From NCBI GenBank assembly GCA_034769895.1, contig CM068367.1, positions 1,313,441,046 to 1,313,505,045 on the forward strand: 64,000 nt of DNA, read 5' to 3'. A program made the translations under genes and the position numbers. Position 1 is the first letter of the stretch, and each line of letters begins with the position of its first letter. This document shows, in pieces, positions 56,101 through 64,000 of the stretch. The stretch comes from Magicicada septendecula (taxonomy: Eukaryota > Arthropoda > Insecta > Hemiptera > Cicadidae). A model generated the notes under the pieces. That model saw only the letters and a program-made list of their open reading frames with translations, did no database searches and was not told the DNA's origin.

Positions 56101-59100
56101 TTAACTAAATACAACTATTATATTAACGACTCGGAACACAAATTTGTGTTCCAAGTCGTTAATATAATAGTTGTATTTATTATTTTGTAGTTTATTCTTA
56201 TATGTTATTCCTAATGTTTGTAAGACTTACATTCACTGTTGTGATGAGATTTTATTCATAATTATTTATATTTTGCCAATTTTTTGTTTTATAATTTTTT
56301 TATTGTAAGTTTTAAGTTTTCAAGTGCCTGAGGATGATCCCAGATTCTAGGATGAAATTTAAGGTAAAAAAAGGAGACATTCTGAGTAGAGAGTTCACCT
56401 GAAAGTTTCAGTGTTCCAGTCTATAAATAATTGAATATAAATGAGTATCAAAATTATTGATTTTTTTTTTATACTTACACATAGTTAGCACACTGTTCTT
56501 TTAGGAAGCTAAGAGCTTTATCCAAGATTTGACGAGAGAAAGGTCCAGCTTCAGGACTGCATGTACTTCTTGTTTGATCCAATACGCATTCACGAAAACG
56601 ATGATGAGAACTGAAAGTACAATATCTGCTATTGTAGTAGTCATACTGTTTTGTATTTTGTTTTATAGGAACATTTTACTGTTTAGTAGCATTAGTGACT
56701 TTGCTTGGGACAATCTGTAAATGACATGCAGGGGCTCTATATACACTTTTAACTTTGTTTTGAATTTGCACAATGAAATAAAATTATAACTATAATGCTT
56801 ATATGTGTTCCAATTCTTAGATATTTAACTGTGGCTATGAAAGTACCTTTTGTTTCTTTTAAAACACACAATGAGAATTTAAAATTCTGACATTCTAGTA
56901 ACAATAACTTGAGTTTACTAAAGATACCAATAAAGTATTTGACAAAATGCATTAAAAAATAAATGTTTTATAGTGATAAATGTTATTGATTTGTGTTTTA
57001 CTAATACAGAATGTACAGAATGGCCATAAATTGCTTGACATTAGAAGTAATTTTTAGTTATGTAGGATCATGAATGAATAAATGATAAAAAGTTTTATAA
57101 GGTTTGGCTATTAACTAGACACAATGTCAAAACATTAATGTCTACATTTTGAAAAAATTTATTGTATCATCAGGAGCAATTTTACTGTAAATTGAATTTT
57201 TTGTTACAGTAAAACCCAATGGTTTTCTTTGTACAGAAATCCTTTTATGAATGGCCATTTTTTTACAGAATCAATTTTTTTCCTTAACAATCAGTGAAAA
57301 TCCCCCACCCCCCATTAAACCGTCATCTCCTCCCTCAGATAGCAGACAGCCCATAATGGGCTGGTTCATTCCCTTCATTATATGACCACTTTTTAGACGC
57401 TCAATCATCTAGAATACAATACTGAAGTATAGGATTGTATAACAAATTGAATTTTTAAGAATACCTAACATCTGACCCAGTAGGAAGGAAAGATAAATGA
57501 TTTAACCATATTAAAGGCCTGCATACTTTTAAATTTATGAATCAATCATATAGTATAAACTGTTAAGGATTCTGTAAGGTTTAACATCAAGAACTGATCT
57601 TTAGCGATCCATGGGTACAAGTGTTTTCAGAATTTGTAATCTAGTTCAGGATTAGTGTTTAAAAGACAAAAAAGGAGTAACAAAGGAAGAGTGTGTTTAA
57701 ATTTAGAAGATAAGTAACTTGTTGTAAGGGTGTTTCAAGACAACTTGTTGAAGTTTTTAAATCAAACTTCTACAGAGATACCACAGATCAGATAACAGGA
57801 AAACAAAGACCAAATTTCAAAAGATTGGGAAAGTAAATGAAATTAAATATAATTATTTTACTACGACTCGGAACACAAAACTTTTTATGGGTAAAAACGT
57901 AAAAGGTTTGTCTTATAACCTGAACCGGGTTTTACTTTTAAAAAGCTTCTTCAGAGGTTGCCGCTGGTAGTACTGTCCGTCTTGTTGTTGGCGACGGAAT
58001 CGATTTTCGAAAGATCGATGTTGTGTGTGTGTGTGGGGTGTGATATGTTCGAACAATGCGTGTGATTTGAATTGTGTCTGTTCGTTTAGGATGTTGTTTT
58101 TATTTGTTTTTGTGTGTTTGTATACTTCCAATTGTTCTAGAGTGTCTAGTTTCGGCCTTTTGTGTGTACGTGTAGAATGTTCATGTTATTGTCGATGTTT
58201 TTGTATGTGTGGTGTGCTTCAATGAGATGGTTTGCAAAGGTGGATTCTATAGTGGAGTGGAGTGCCTTTGTGTGTTCAATGTATCTTTGTTTGAAGCTAC
58301 GTCCTGTTTGGCCTATGTAGAATTTGTTGCAATCTGAGCAATTTAGTCTGTAAACACCAGGTAGATCGAATTTGTTTTGGGCTTTGTGTGTGTGTTTTGA
58401 TAGTGTATGTTCTGTTTTGTTAGTAGTTTTGTAAGTGATTCTGTATCCTGCTTTTTTGAATTTGTGGGCTATATTTTCAGTTTGTTTGTTGATGTATGTT
58501 AAGTGTTATGAATTTGTTGTTTTCTGTCTTTGTCTGTTGTTTGTTTTGTGTTTTGTCTAGGAGTTTATTGACTATTGTTCTGTCGTATCTGTTGGATTCT
58601 GCTAGATATTTTATCATGTTTATTTCGTCTTTGTAGTCTTTTTCATCTAGGGGGATGTTGTTAAGTCTATGTATCATGGTTCTGAAGGCAGCTAGTTTGT
58701 GTTGTATTGGGTGATTGGAGGAGTTGTGTATTAGTATCTCAGTTGTAGTCGGTTTTCTGTATATACTGAATTTGTGCCTGTGTTCAAGTTTTGTGATGGA
58801 GAGGTCTAAGAGGTTTATGGTATTGTTGTGTTCGTATTCGGCAGTAAAGGTTATGTTTTTATGTATTTTGTTTATGTGCGTTAGTAACTGTTCACATTGT
58901 CTTTTGTTTCCCCTGTATAGTATTAGAATGTCATCAACATATCTGTGCCAATATAGTATTTTATGTGAGTGTCTGTCATAGTTCATGAGGATTCTTGTTT
59001 TTTCTAAGTGTTGGAGGAAGACTTCTGCTAGAATGCTGGATATGGGTGAGCCCATGGGTAGACCATCATTCTGTGTGTAAAATTTATTGTTATATGTAAA

Positions 59101-60872
59101 CTAGTTTTGTTTTGTGATAATGTTCAGAGTTTCTGTTATTTCGTTGATAAGTTCATCTGGTGTGTTGTTTTGTTTGAGTTTGTTTTGTAGGATGGTGATT
59201 GTTTCAGAGATGGGGATGTTTGTGTAGAGGTTTTTAATGTCAAAGGAGGCTAATGTGGCATTATGGGGGATGTGTATGTCTTTTATTTTTGTTACTAGTT
59301 CTGTGTTGTTTTTTACTGCAATGTTGTTGTCTAGTTGTGTGTGTTGTCTGATAATTTTGTCTAGATGTTTTGCGAGTTTGTATGGAGGGGCATTATGGTA
59401 ATTGATAATGGGGCGGATCGGAATTTCTTCTTTATAGATTTTGGGAAGCGCTTGGAGGGTAGGTGCTGATGGTCGGATTTGTCTCATGTAGGGCTTTTGT
59501 TTGTGTATCATTATGAGTTTGGCTTTGTTGATTAGTTGTTTTACTGTGTTTTGGTATCTGTCGGTGGGGTCGTGTTTTAGTTCTGTGTATATGTTTTTCT
59601 TTTCCATGAAGTTTTGTACTTTGTTGTGTAGGTCGTCTGTGGAGATGTTACAGTCGTGTTGCCTTTGTCTGCTTTTACAAATGTGATGTGTTTGTGTGCC
59701 TTTTCTCTCAGTTTGATGGCTGTGTGTATTTCTGAGTTGTGGTTCTTGTTGTCTGGTGTCTTATATGCTCCTATTATATTGTTTACGTTACGTCTTAGTG
59801 TGTCTTGATGTTCTGGTGCTGTGTTTTGTATATTTGTTTCAGTGTCAACTATGAGTTTTGTTAGTGTTTGGTTGTTTTGTTTGTAATGTAGGTTATATTT
59901 TAGGCCTTTATCAAGGAGTGTTTGTTCAAACAGATATGATTCACAAAACAAATTCGATCTACCTGGTGTTTACAGACTAAATTGCTCAGATTGCAACAAA
60001 TTCTACATAGGCCAGACAGGACGTAGCTTCAAACAAAGATACATTGAACACACAAAGGCACTCCACTCCACTACAGAATCCACCTTTGCAAACCACCTCA
60101 TTGAAGCAAACCACACATACAAAAACATTGACAATAACATGAACATTCTACACGTACACACAAAAGGCCGAAAACTAGACACTCTAGAACAATTGGAAAT
60201 ATACAAACACACAAAAACAAATAAAAACAACATCCTAAACGAACAGACACAATTCAAATTACACGCATTGTTCGAACATATCACACCCCACACACACACA
60301 CAACATCAATCTTTCGAAAATCGATTCCGTCGCCAACAACAAGACGGACAGTACTACCAGCGGCAACCTCTGAAGAAGCTTTTTAAAAGTACAAACCGGT
60401 TCAGGTTATAAGACAAACCTTTTACGTTTTTATCCATAAAAAGTTTTGTGTTCCGAGTCGTAGTGAAATAATTATATTTAGTTAAGTAACGGACACGTCA
60501 TGGACAACGAAATCCAAGAATTTAAATGAAATTCTTTATGAATGATTATATAAAAATTGCTTTAAAAAAAATCCTATTAATGGAAGTATGTTACAAGAAA
60601 AGTTACTGGGATCTACTAGTGAAAATAATGTCAAAAATCGTGTGGCAAACAATAGGTGGCTGGAATGTTTTAAAAAGCGGTATAATGTTTGTGAATAATC
60701 TGACGGAATGTGAGTTAAATGCCCCTTATAACGCTGATGAGGTTGAGATTATTTTAGAACAATAACTAATGAATCATTAAGATTACATAAACGATGCATA
60801 AACAATGAAAAAAATAGCTATATAAAGCCTAAAGATTATTTTATGATTGGTCAAAATATATATATATATATA

Positions 60873-60911
<39 letters not shown>

Positions 60912-61325
60912 TTTAAAGTATACTGAATATAAGTATATTACTGTAAGTACATAATACAGCTGAACATCTGTACTTAAAATACTGTACTGTTATTATCCCC
61001 TAACATTTTCATTGAACAGCCACTTTGCAAAACACTGTTGTTTCAAGGATATCCAAGGGCATTCACTTAAGACAGGTTGGATTTATTTTGTTTTGGTTAC
61101 TAGATTGTATAGGGATTGAAATATAAACCAAATGTTTATAAACTTAATTATTACTTTCAAATCTGTATGTTACATCACGTATAATAAGAAGTACCATACA
61201 TTACCAGCATATAGATGTCCGACTTGTTTCTTCAGAAACCTGAGCAACTAAGTGTCTATAATGCCTTCCACAGTGTGAATCTTCGGTCAGTGTTGCTTTC
61301 ATACAGGGTGCATGTTTCAGGTACT
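52744..61325 (-). CDS. Host gene: cysteine-containing extracellular protein, C-terminal four exons
   Basis: Four exons joined in phase: 61205-61325, 56479-56610, 55024-55217, 52744-53150 (stop at 52744). Introns are 4594, 1261 and 1873 bp, all GT-AG. The first two exons carry the folded part: YLKHAPCMKATLTED, HCGRHYRHLV, and across the splice CCSHHRFRECVLDQTRSTC, then ILDKALSFLKEQCANYVP with DCPG. The Cys spacing and HHRFRECV motif recall a family of secreted insect proteins related to 27-kDa haemolymph protein (from memory). The rest is Ser/Thr/Pro-rich, likely O-glycosylated, ending in SVNTPLTILALGLWLIGR, a hydrophobic tail that could direct GPI anchoring. The signal-peptide exon must lie upstream, outside or beyond recognition. 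Precise function unknown. Confidence 0.75.
53459..53492. repeat. PLE tail fragment
   Basis: ATTCTTGGAGTTCGTTGTCC followed by ATGACGTGTCCG, the complement of the PLE tail ending at 60522. It directly abuts the non-LTR fragment that follows. Confidence 0.7.
53493..54110 (+). pseudogene. Non-LTR retrotransposon 3' fragment in host intron
   Basis: Reads the C-terminal part of a reverse transcriptase: NQTISLSKTKVMAFSG, KVPDFKYLECSITY, CGCIMKHLKKKTRKEMQLKY, AIDQLLYGS. It then shifts frame to ETWIRKGKDISRIKGAEMWF, LRAMKGCTRRYF, and ends with GKRSVERPHKRW before a GATGATGAC-type 3' repeat. I associate this C-terminal pattern with non-LTR elements frequent in cockroaches and termites (memory). RT catalytic motifs are missing (5' truncated). 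It is antisense to the host gene. Confidence 0.75.
54321..54384. repeat. Alternating purine-pyrimidine (CG/CA) tract
   Basis: CGTGCGCGCGCACGTG followed by about 13 CA units, a sequence type able to adopt Z-DNA. Confidence 0.9.
54690..54955. repeat. PLE-derived inverted repeat with two hammerhead-like cores
   Basis: Arms of about 97 bp face each other around a G-run (54842-54852). Each arm holds the PLE end also seen at 26395-26525. The left arm (minus strand) has CTGATGA (54799-54793) and the right arm (plus) CTGACGA (54872-54878), each followed by the GGCG/CGCC-type stem. Both end in AAAA instead of GAAA, so neither core is perfect. Confidence 0.8.
55024..55217 (-). CDS. Host gene, internal exon
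   Basis: Acceptor TATATTTTCAG before 55217 and donor GTATGA after 55024. Encodes PNSADCPGADFYTPTRQENS and TWMSDAATNTR; phase 2 in, phase 1 out. Confidence 0.75.
55779..55950 (+). pseudogene. Second Merlin transposase fragment
   Basis: Matches 50276-50440 (AAAGAATTAGGGATGACTT and onward) and translates KELGMTLPTISD, then IKIDELCFSKRIS. It diverges after that point. A scrap in a host intron. Confidence 0.65.
56066..56180. repeat. PLE tail with 74-bp palindrome
   Basis: ATTCTTGGATTTCGTTGTCC leads into a near-perfect palindrome at 56106-56179 centred on ACACAAATTTGTGT, with GACTCGGAACAC in the arm. It is the same tail as at 57845 and 60522, here folded back on itself. Confidence 0.8.
56479..56610 (-). 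CDS. Host gene, internal exon
   Basis: Acceptor GTACTTTCAG before 56610 and a consensus donor GTAAGTAT after 56479. Encodes SHHRFRECVLDQTRSTC and ILDKALSFLKEQCANY. Confidence 0.8.
57700..57844 (+). pseudogene. Tigger/pogo-like DNA-binding region, left part
   Basis: The last ~50 bases read RKTKFQKIGKVNEI, fitting the inter-helix region of a CENP-B/Tc5-type DNA-binding domain. The frame continues at 60534 after the PLE insertion. Upstream bases are too decayed to place with certainty. Confidence 0.45.
57913..59951 (-). pseudogene. PLE reverse transcriptase and GIY-YIG endonuclease, frameshifted
   Basis: Frames in order: 59951-59577 (LDKGLKYNLHYKQN, HITFVKADKGNTTV, the PLE N-terminal region); 59607-59101 (LPKIYKEEIPIRPI, ASFDIKNLYTNIP with the catalytic Asp of motif A); an in-frame TAG at 59103; then 59055-58477 (MGSPISSILAEVFLQHLEK, YWHRYVDDILILY with catalytic YVDD). 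After a frameshift, the linker and GIY-YIG domain follow (FDLPGVYRLNCSDCNKFYIG, QTGRSFKQRYIEH). The frame ends in LKKLFKSKTRFRL at 57913. It copies RNA by target-primed synthesis and cuts DNA with the GIY-YIG domain. Few lesions, so a recent copy, but not functional as read. Confidence 0.88.
59943..60411 (+). CDS. PLE GIY-YIG endonuclease domain, inverted partial copy
   Basis: Open from the junction to a stop at 60411: NKFDLPGVYRLNCSDCNKFY, IGQTGRSFKQRYIEHTKAL, and a basic tail ending LKKLFKSTNRFRL. The GVY, YIG, Arg and downstream His/Glu positions of a GIY-YIG nuclease are present. No RT and no own start, so it is a fragment rather than a gene. The last codons overlap the CTGAAGA (60370-60376) of a worn hammerhead core. 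Confidence 0.75.
60534..60770 (+). pseudogene. Tigger/pogo-like DNA-binding region, right part
   Basis: In frame with the segment left of the PLE: after a TGA the sequence reads LYKNCFKKNPINGSMLQEK, then SENNVKNRVANNRWLECFKK and RYNVCE, typical of the second helix-turn-helix of CENP-B/Tc5-type transposases (PISGxxLxEKA ... WLxRFKKR). Stops follow and no catalytic domain is present. Confidence 0.6.
60771..61204. other. Host intron sequence
   Basis: No gene. Contains a TA microsatellite at 60856-60909. Confidence 0.6.
61205..61325 (-). CDS. Host gene, first exon visible in window
   Basis: Acceptor ACTTCTTGTAG before 61325 and donor GTAATG after 61205. Encodes YLKHAPCMKATLTEDSHCGR and ends SIC plus two bases that complete a Cys codon with the next exon. 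Confidence 0.7.
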
Positions 61326-62022
61326 CTACAAGAAGTATTTTGGAATTGGTAAACTTGTTATTAATGAATGAAAAAAAGTTATACCTACAAGCTAAGGTCT
61401 ACCAGCAATTAAAGACAAATGAAAATGAAAAATTTAATTATGGTTAACCATATCTATTTATCTATACACGTGCATGCATGGATTGTACGTGCAGATATTT
61501 TTTTATGTAGTCAACATTGATTTTCATGCATTTTAAAATCGTTGCACTAGCTTCTTATATACATCTGCGTCAGAAAGCCTGCCACAGTGAGTTTAGCGAC
61601 TTTTTATTTCTGTCATGAGTTCATATTATTTTCAAAGTGTTGAGATTGCACTTTGCTTTACTTAAAAAAAGATCTAGACTGTAAGGCGGCTGGCTAAAAA
61701 CTTTCTATCCAAATTTCTTGATAAGATAAATTAGTTGATCAATTTAGTTGATCATTCAGTGTGAGTAGTGAAGCTATGCTTGTTGTGCAAAAATAATCCT
61801 AGATGTCAGCATACATTTTTTTCTGCATGGGCATCTATATTTCTTTCAGATTTTTACCATATGTCTCAACATTAATTGTGGATTTATGTTAGAGACAATT
61901 TGTAAACATTTTTCTTTATTGCTCGTAAGCTGTACTGCTGTAATTGCTCACTAACAAGTTGTAACAGTAAAACATAAACATATAACGTAAAAATTGCACT
62001 CTCAACAATTTTACTGGGACAA
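61326..62022. other. Spacer upstream of the first visible host exon
   Basis: No further exon recognised. Confidence 0.5.
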
Positions 62023-63122
62023 AGTTATGTTGTACCCATAGAGAAATATAAATTCATAGAAAGCGGGGAGAAAATAAAACTAAAACTACCGATTAGAGCG
62101 GTGGTACTTCAAAGTAATAAGTATTAAAATGTTGTAGTAAGGGCGGTAGTTGTTCATAAAGACGACCTTGAGTTGACGCCTGTAAGACGGCTAAAATATG
62201 AAAAAGTAACATAGCGGACGAACCGTCATAAAATTGTATTATTTTCAAGGGTGTCAGAAGGCTGCCCTAAGATTGTAAAAAGTTAAGTGCATCTAACAAA
62301 GGAACCGTTAGATTAGACAGAGAGAGATGAGAGCGAGATGGAGATAGACGCTAAGTTTTCCCACTACGTTTACACGCACAAATAATTGACGAATAACAGA
62401 AAGCGTCATTTTTTACGCGGGATGTTTTCACTAGACAGATTGGGTAAATTTGAAATTAGCGGTATGTCAGACCAATCGGCGTGTATTTTGTAGATAGTTG
62501 GTGAGGGTAGTTCGAAGCAATGTATAAAAAACGAAGTGGTAGGAAGTTAAGTTAGTCTACGGAGAGATTACACTTAAATGACTCGTATCTAGTGTGTTAA
62601 GAAATTTGTCGATAATTTAAATAAAATATTCTTCAATCGCATCGAAAAGTCAGTTATGGTAACGCGATATTGAGCATTGTGGAAGCCACATATTATAAAC
62701 ACTTAATAATCGTTTACAAGAATAATGTTCAGAGAAATTAGAGAAGATAAATTAAAATCGAGTAACATATCCAAGTTTTACTTAATACAGCATCAACCGT
62801 TGAATGTTGAAATACATCGCTAAATCTAATGTGTTAAACATCACAGTGTGGGACAGTCGGTCGAGATTTGTTATCAATCCAGTGTTGGACGCACTTAGCT
62901 TTAATAAGAATATACTGTGTATTCAACAAGTGTATTAGTATACAGCACGTGTGTAGTTACCACTAAGTTATCTAAGTGAATGGTGTAATACCTGTGAAAG
63001 GAGTGTATAAAGTAGTGCAAAACTAACAAGGATAACTGCTCAACGATTAACGTTGGACGACCAGCCTGGAACCTGGTTATTAAAAACTTACTTAATAACA
63101 GTCAACTGTGTTTATTTATTAC
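62023..63122 (+). repeat. 5' LTR of second Gypsy-type element (left boundary approximate)
   Basis: The right boundary is set by the primer-binding site that follows. The left boundary is guessed from AGTTATGTTG, giving AGT...ACT ends. TATAAAAAACG at 62522 is a promoter candidate and AATAAAATATTC near 62620 a polyadenylation candidate. The second LTR lies beyond the window. Confidence 0.45.
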
Positions 63123-63140
63123 TGGCGCCGTGGGATAATT
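63123..63140 (+). other. Primer-binding site of second Gypsy element
   Basis: TGGCGCCGTGGGATAATT, a TGGCGC-type site like that of the first Gypsy element, about 280 bases before gag. Confidence 0.6.
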
Positions 63141-63417
63141 CTTAAGAGTCGGTACACTAAAGTAAGTGTGACATTCTGTTGCTGATAATTAGTACGTTAT
63201 AAATATTAAGATTGTCATTGAGTAAATTAGCTTGATAACTCTTACTTTGCACATGCTCGTAGGCCAAGTGTAGTATGAATAATAAACGTGAAATTTTATT
63301 AAGGCCTATTTAAAGTGTATTATATTCTGTCGCCCGGAACGTGGGACTATTGAGTCACTAATAGTAAAGTAAGAATAAAATAGAATTAAGAATAACAATA
63401 ATATAAGACATAGTTGT

Positions 63418-64000
63418 ATGATTACACGCAGTAAGAGTAGGAAAAACAAAAACACACAGAACAACACTAACGAAGTAGACAATAACATGAATACAGAAAC
63501 AACAGCCCACGACAGCGAAATGGAGTTCGATATAAACAATCAGCTAGGAGACCTCAGATGCTCGCACACATTTCAATGGGGAATCAAGAGTCAGGGACGC
63601 GGGGACAGAACGACGAAAATCCAGGAACACAAGAGATTACACAACAAACACTAGTAGAGGTTAGAGAGAGACCGGTATATCAGACATTACCAGAGACAGA
63701 CAAAGACACCGATATATATACAATACTCCAACGACTGTTATAACAAACACAACGAATTGAAGAACAATCGAAAGAAACAAAAAAACAGGCGGAAAAAACA
63801 GCACGACAGATAGCACAGCAAGCGACACAATGAAAACAACACGAACAAAAATTAGAACAACCGTTACAACAAATGCAAAAACAAATACAACAAAATCAGC
63901 ACAAATCCACAAGCAAAATATGGAACTAAGGAACGAAGTAACCATGCAACTTAATCAAGAAAAAACAAATAACCAAAATTTTCTCCAGAAGTTTAGAATA
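63418..64000 (+). pseudogene. gag: gag of second Gypsy element, broken, truncated by window end
   Basis: Starts MITRSKSRKNKNTQ at 63418. The frame shifts near 63556, then stops at 63740 (TAA) and 63832 (TGA) and shifts again near 63920. The readable parts are Gln/Glu/Lys-rich and coiled-coil-like (QRIEEQSKETKKQAEKTARQ), the same design as the gag at 8710-9786. Element runs out of the window to the right. Confidence 0.65.

Larger units (their letters stand above)
57845..60522 (-). mobile_element. Penelope-like composite: one long minus copy plus inverted plus-strand 3' copy
   Basis: Flanked by an 11-bp duplication TAAATGAAATT (57834-57844 and 60523-60533). The left 2.1 kb is a 5'-truncated PLE on the minus strand and the right ~0.58 kb is a plus-strand copy of its 3' part. 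They meet head-to-head at about 59940, so the first and last ~540 bp form an inverted repeat. Partial inverted copies at the 5' side are a known feature of Penelope insertions. Confidence 0.88.

Overview
This is an AT-rich, transposon-dense stretch of animal nuclear DNA, almost certainly from an insect. One ordinary cellular gene is visible: a minus-strand, multi-exon gene (exons at 61205-61325, 56479-56610, 55024-55217 and 52744-53150) for a cysteine-containing extracellular protein with a possible GPI-anchor tail. Nearly everything else is mobile DNA of at least nine kinds. A mosaic of Helitron, Penelope-like (PLE), Academ-like, Merlin and Jockey elements fits an arthropod. The non-LTR fragment at 53.5 kb resembles elements I associate with cockroaches and termites, which is a weak hint only. 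No tRNA, rRNA or CRISPR array was seen.

Layout. 1-2.8 kb: decayed Helitron Rep gene (minus), running out of the window. 3.6-12.2 kb: Gypsy-type LTR retrotransposon (minus) with an open pol, a gag/protease region broken by stops, and very unequal LTRs. 13.3-21.9 kb: a GC-rich stack of Jockey-type non-LTR elements (minus). It holds a 5' fragment of one element, a 5'-truncated second element and an apparently intact 5.07 kb third element; a 13-bp sequence recurs at all three junctions. 22.0-22.3 kb: promoter-like module with a hammerhead-ribozyme-like core. 22.6-26.1 kb: a Harbinger remnant (TSD TTA) split by a 2.9 kb hAT element (TSD AACAAAGG). 26.4-29.0 kb: two decayed PLE fragments. 29.2-36.4 kb: a 7.16 kb element with ~575-bp terminal inverted repeats, TSD TTA and a two-exon gene ending in an XPG/FEN1-like nuclease domain (Academ-like), the most interesting unit here. 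37.3-38.0 kb: non-autonomous hAT. 41.0-47.3 kb: a 3.05 kb unit present twice plus 214 bp of a third copy, each unit holding head-to-head PLE endonuclease pieces. 50.2-50.9 kb: Merlin transposase remnant. 52.7-61.3 kb: the host gene, its introns filled with a non-LTR fragment, PLE palindromes, a second Merlin scrap and a PLE composite inserted with an 11-bp TSD into a Tigger/pogo remnant. 62.0-64.0 kb: LTR, primer-binding site and broken gag of a second Gypsy element (plus), cut by the window end.

The genes do not form a pathway. The window records successive insertions: Jockey next to Jockey in one target, hAT in Harbinger, PLE in Tigger in a host intron. PLE-derived modules recur about ten times, several with TATA boxes, hammerhead-like cores and a shared palindromic tail.
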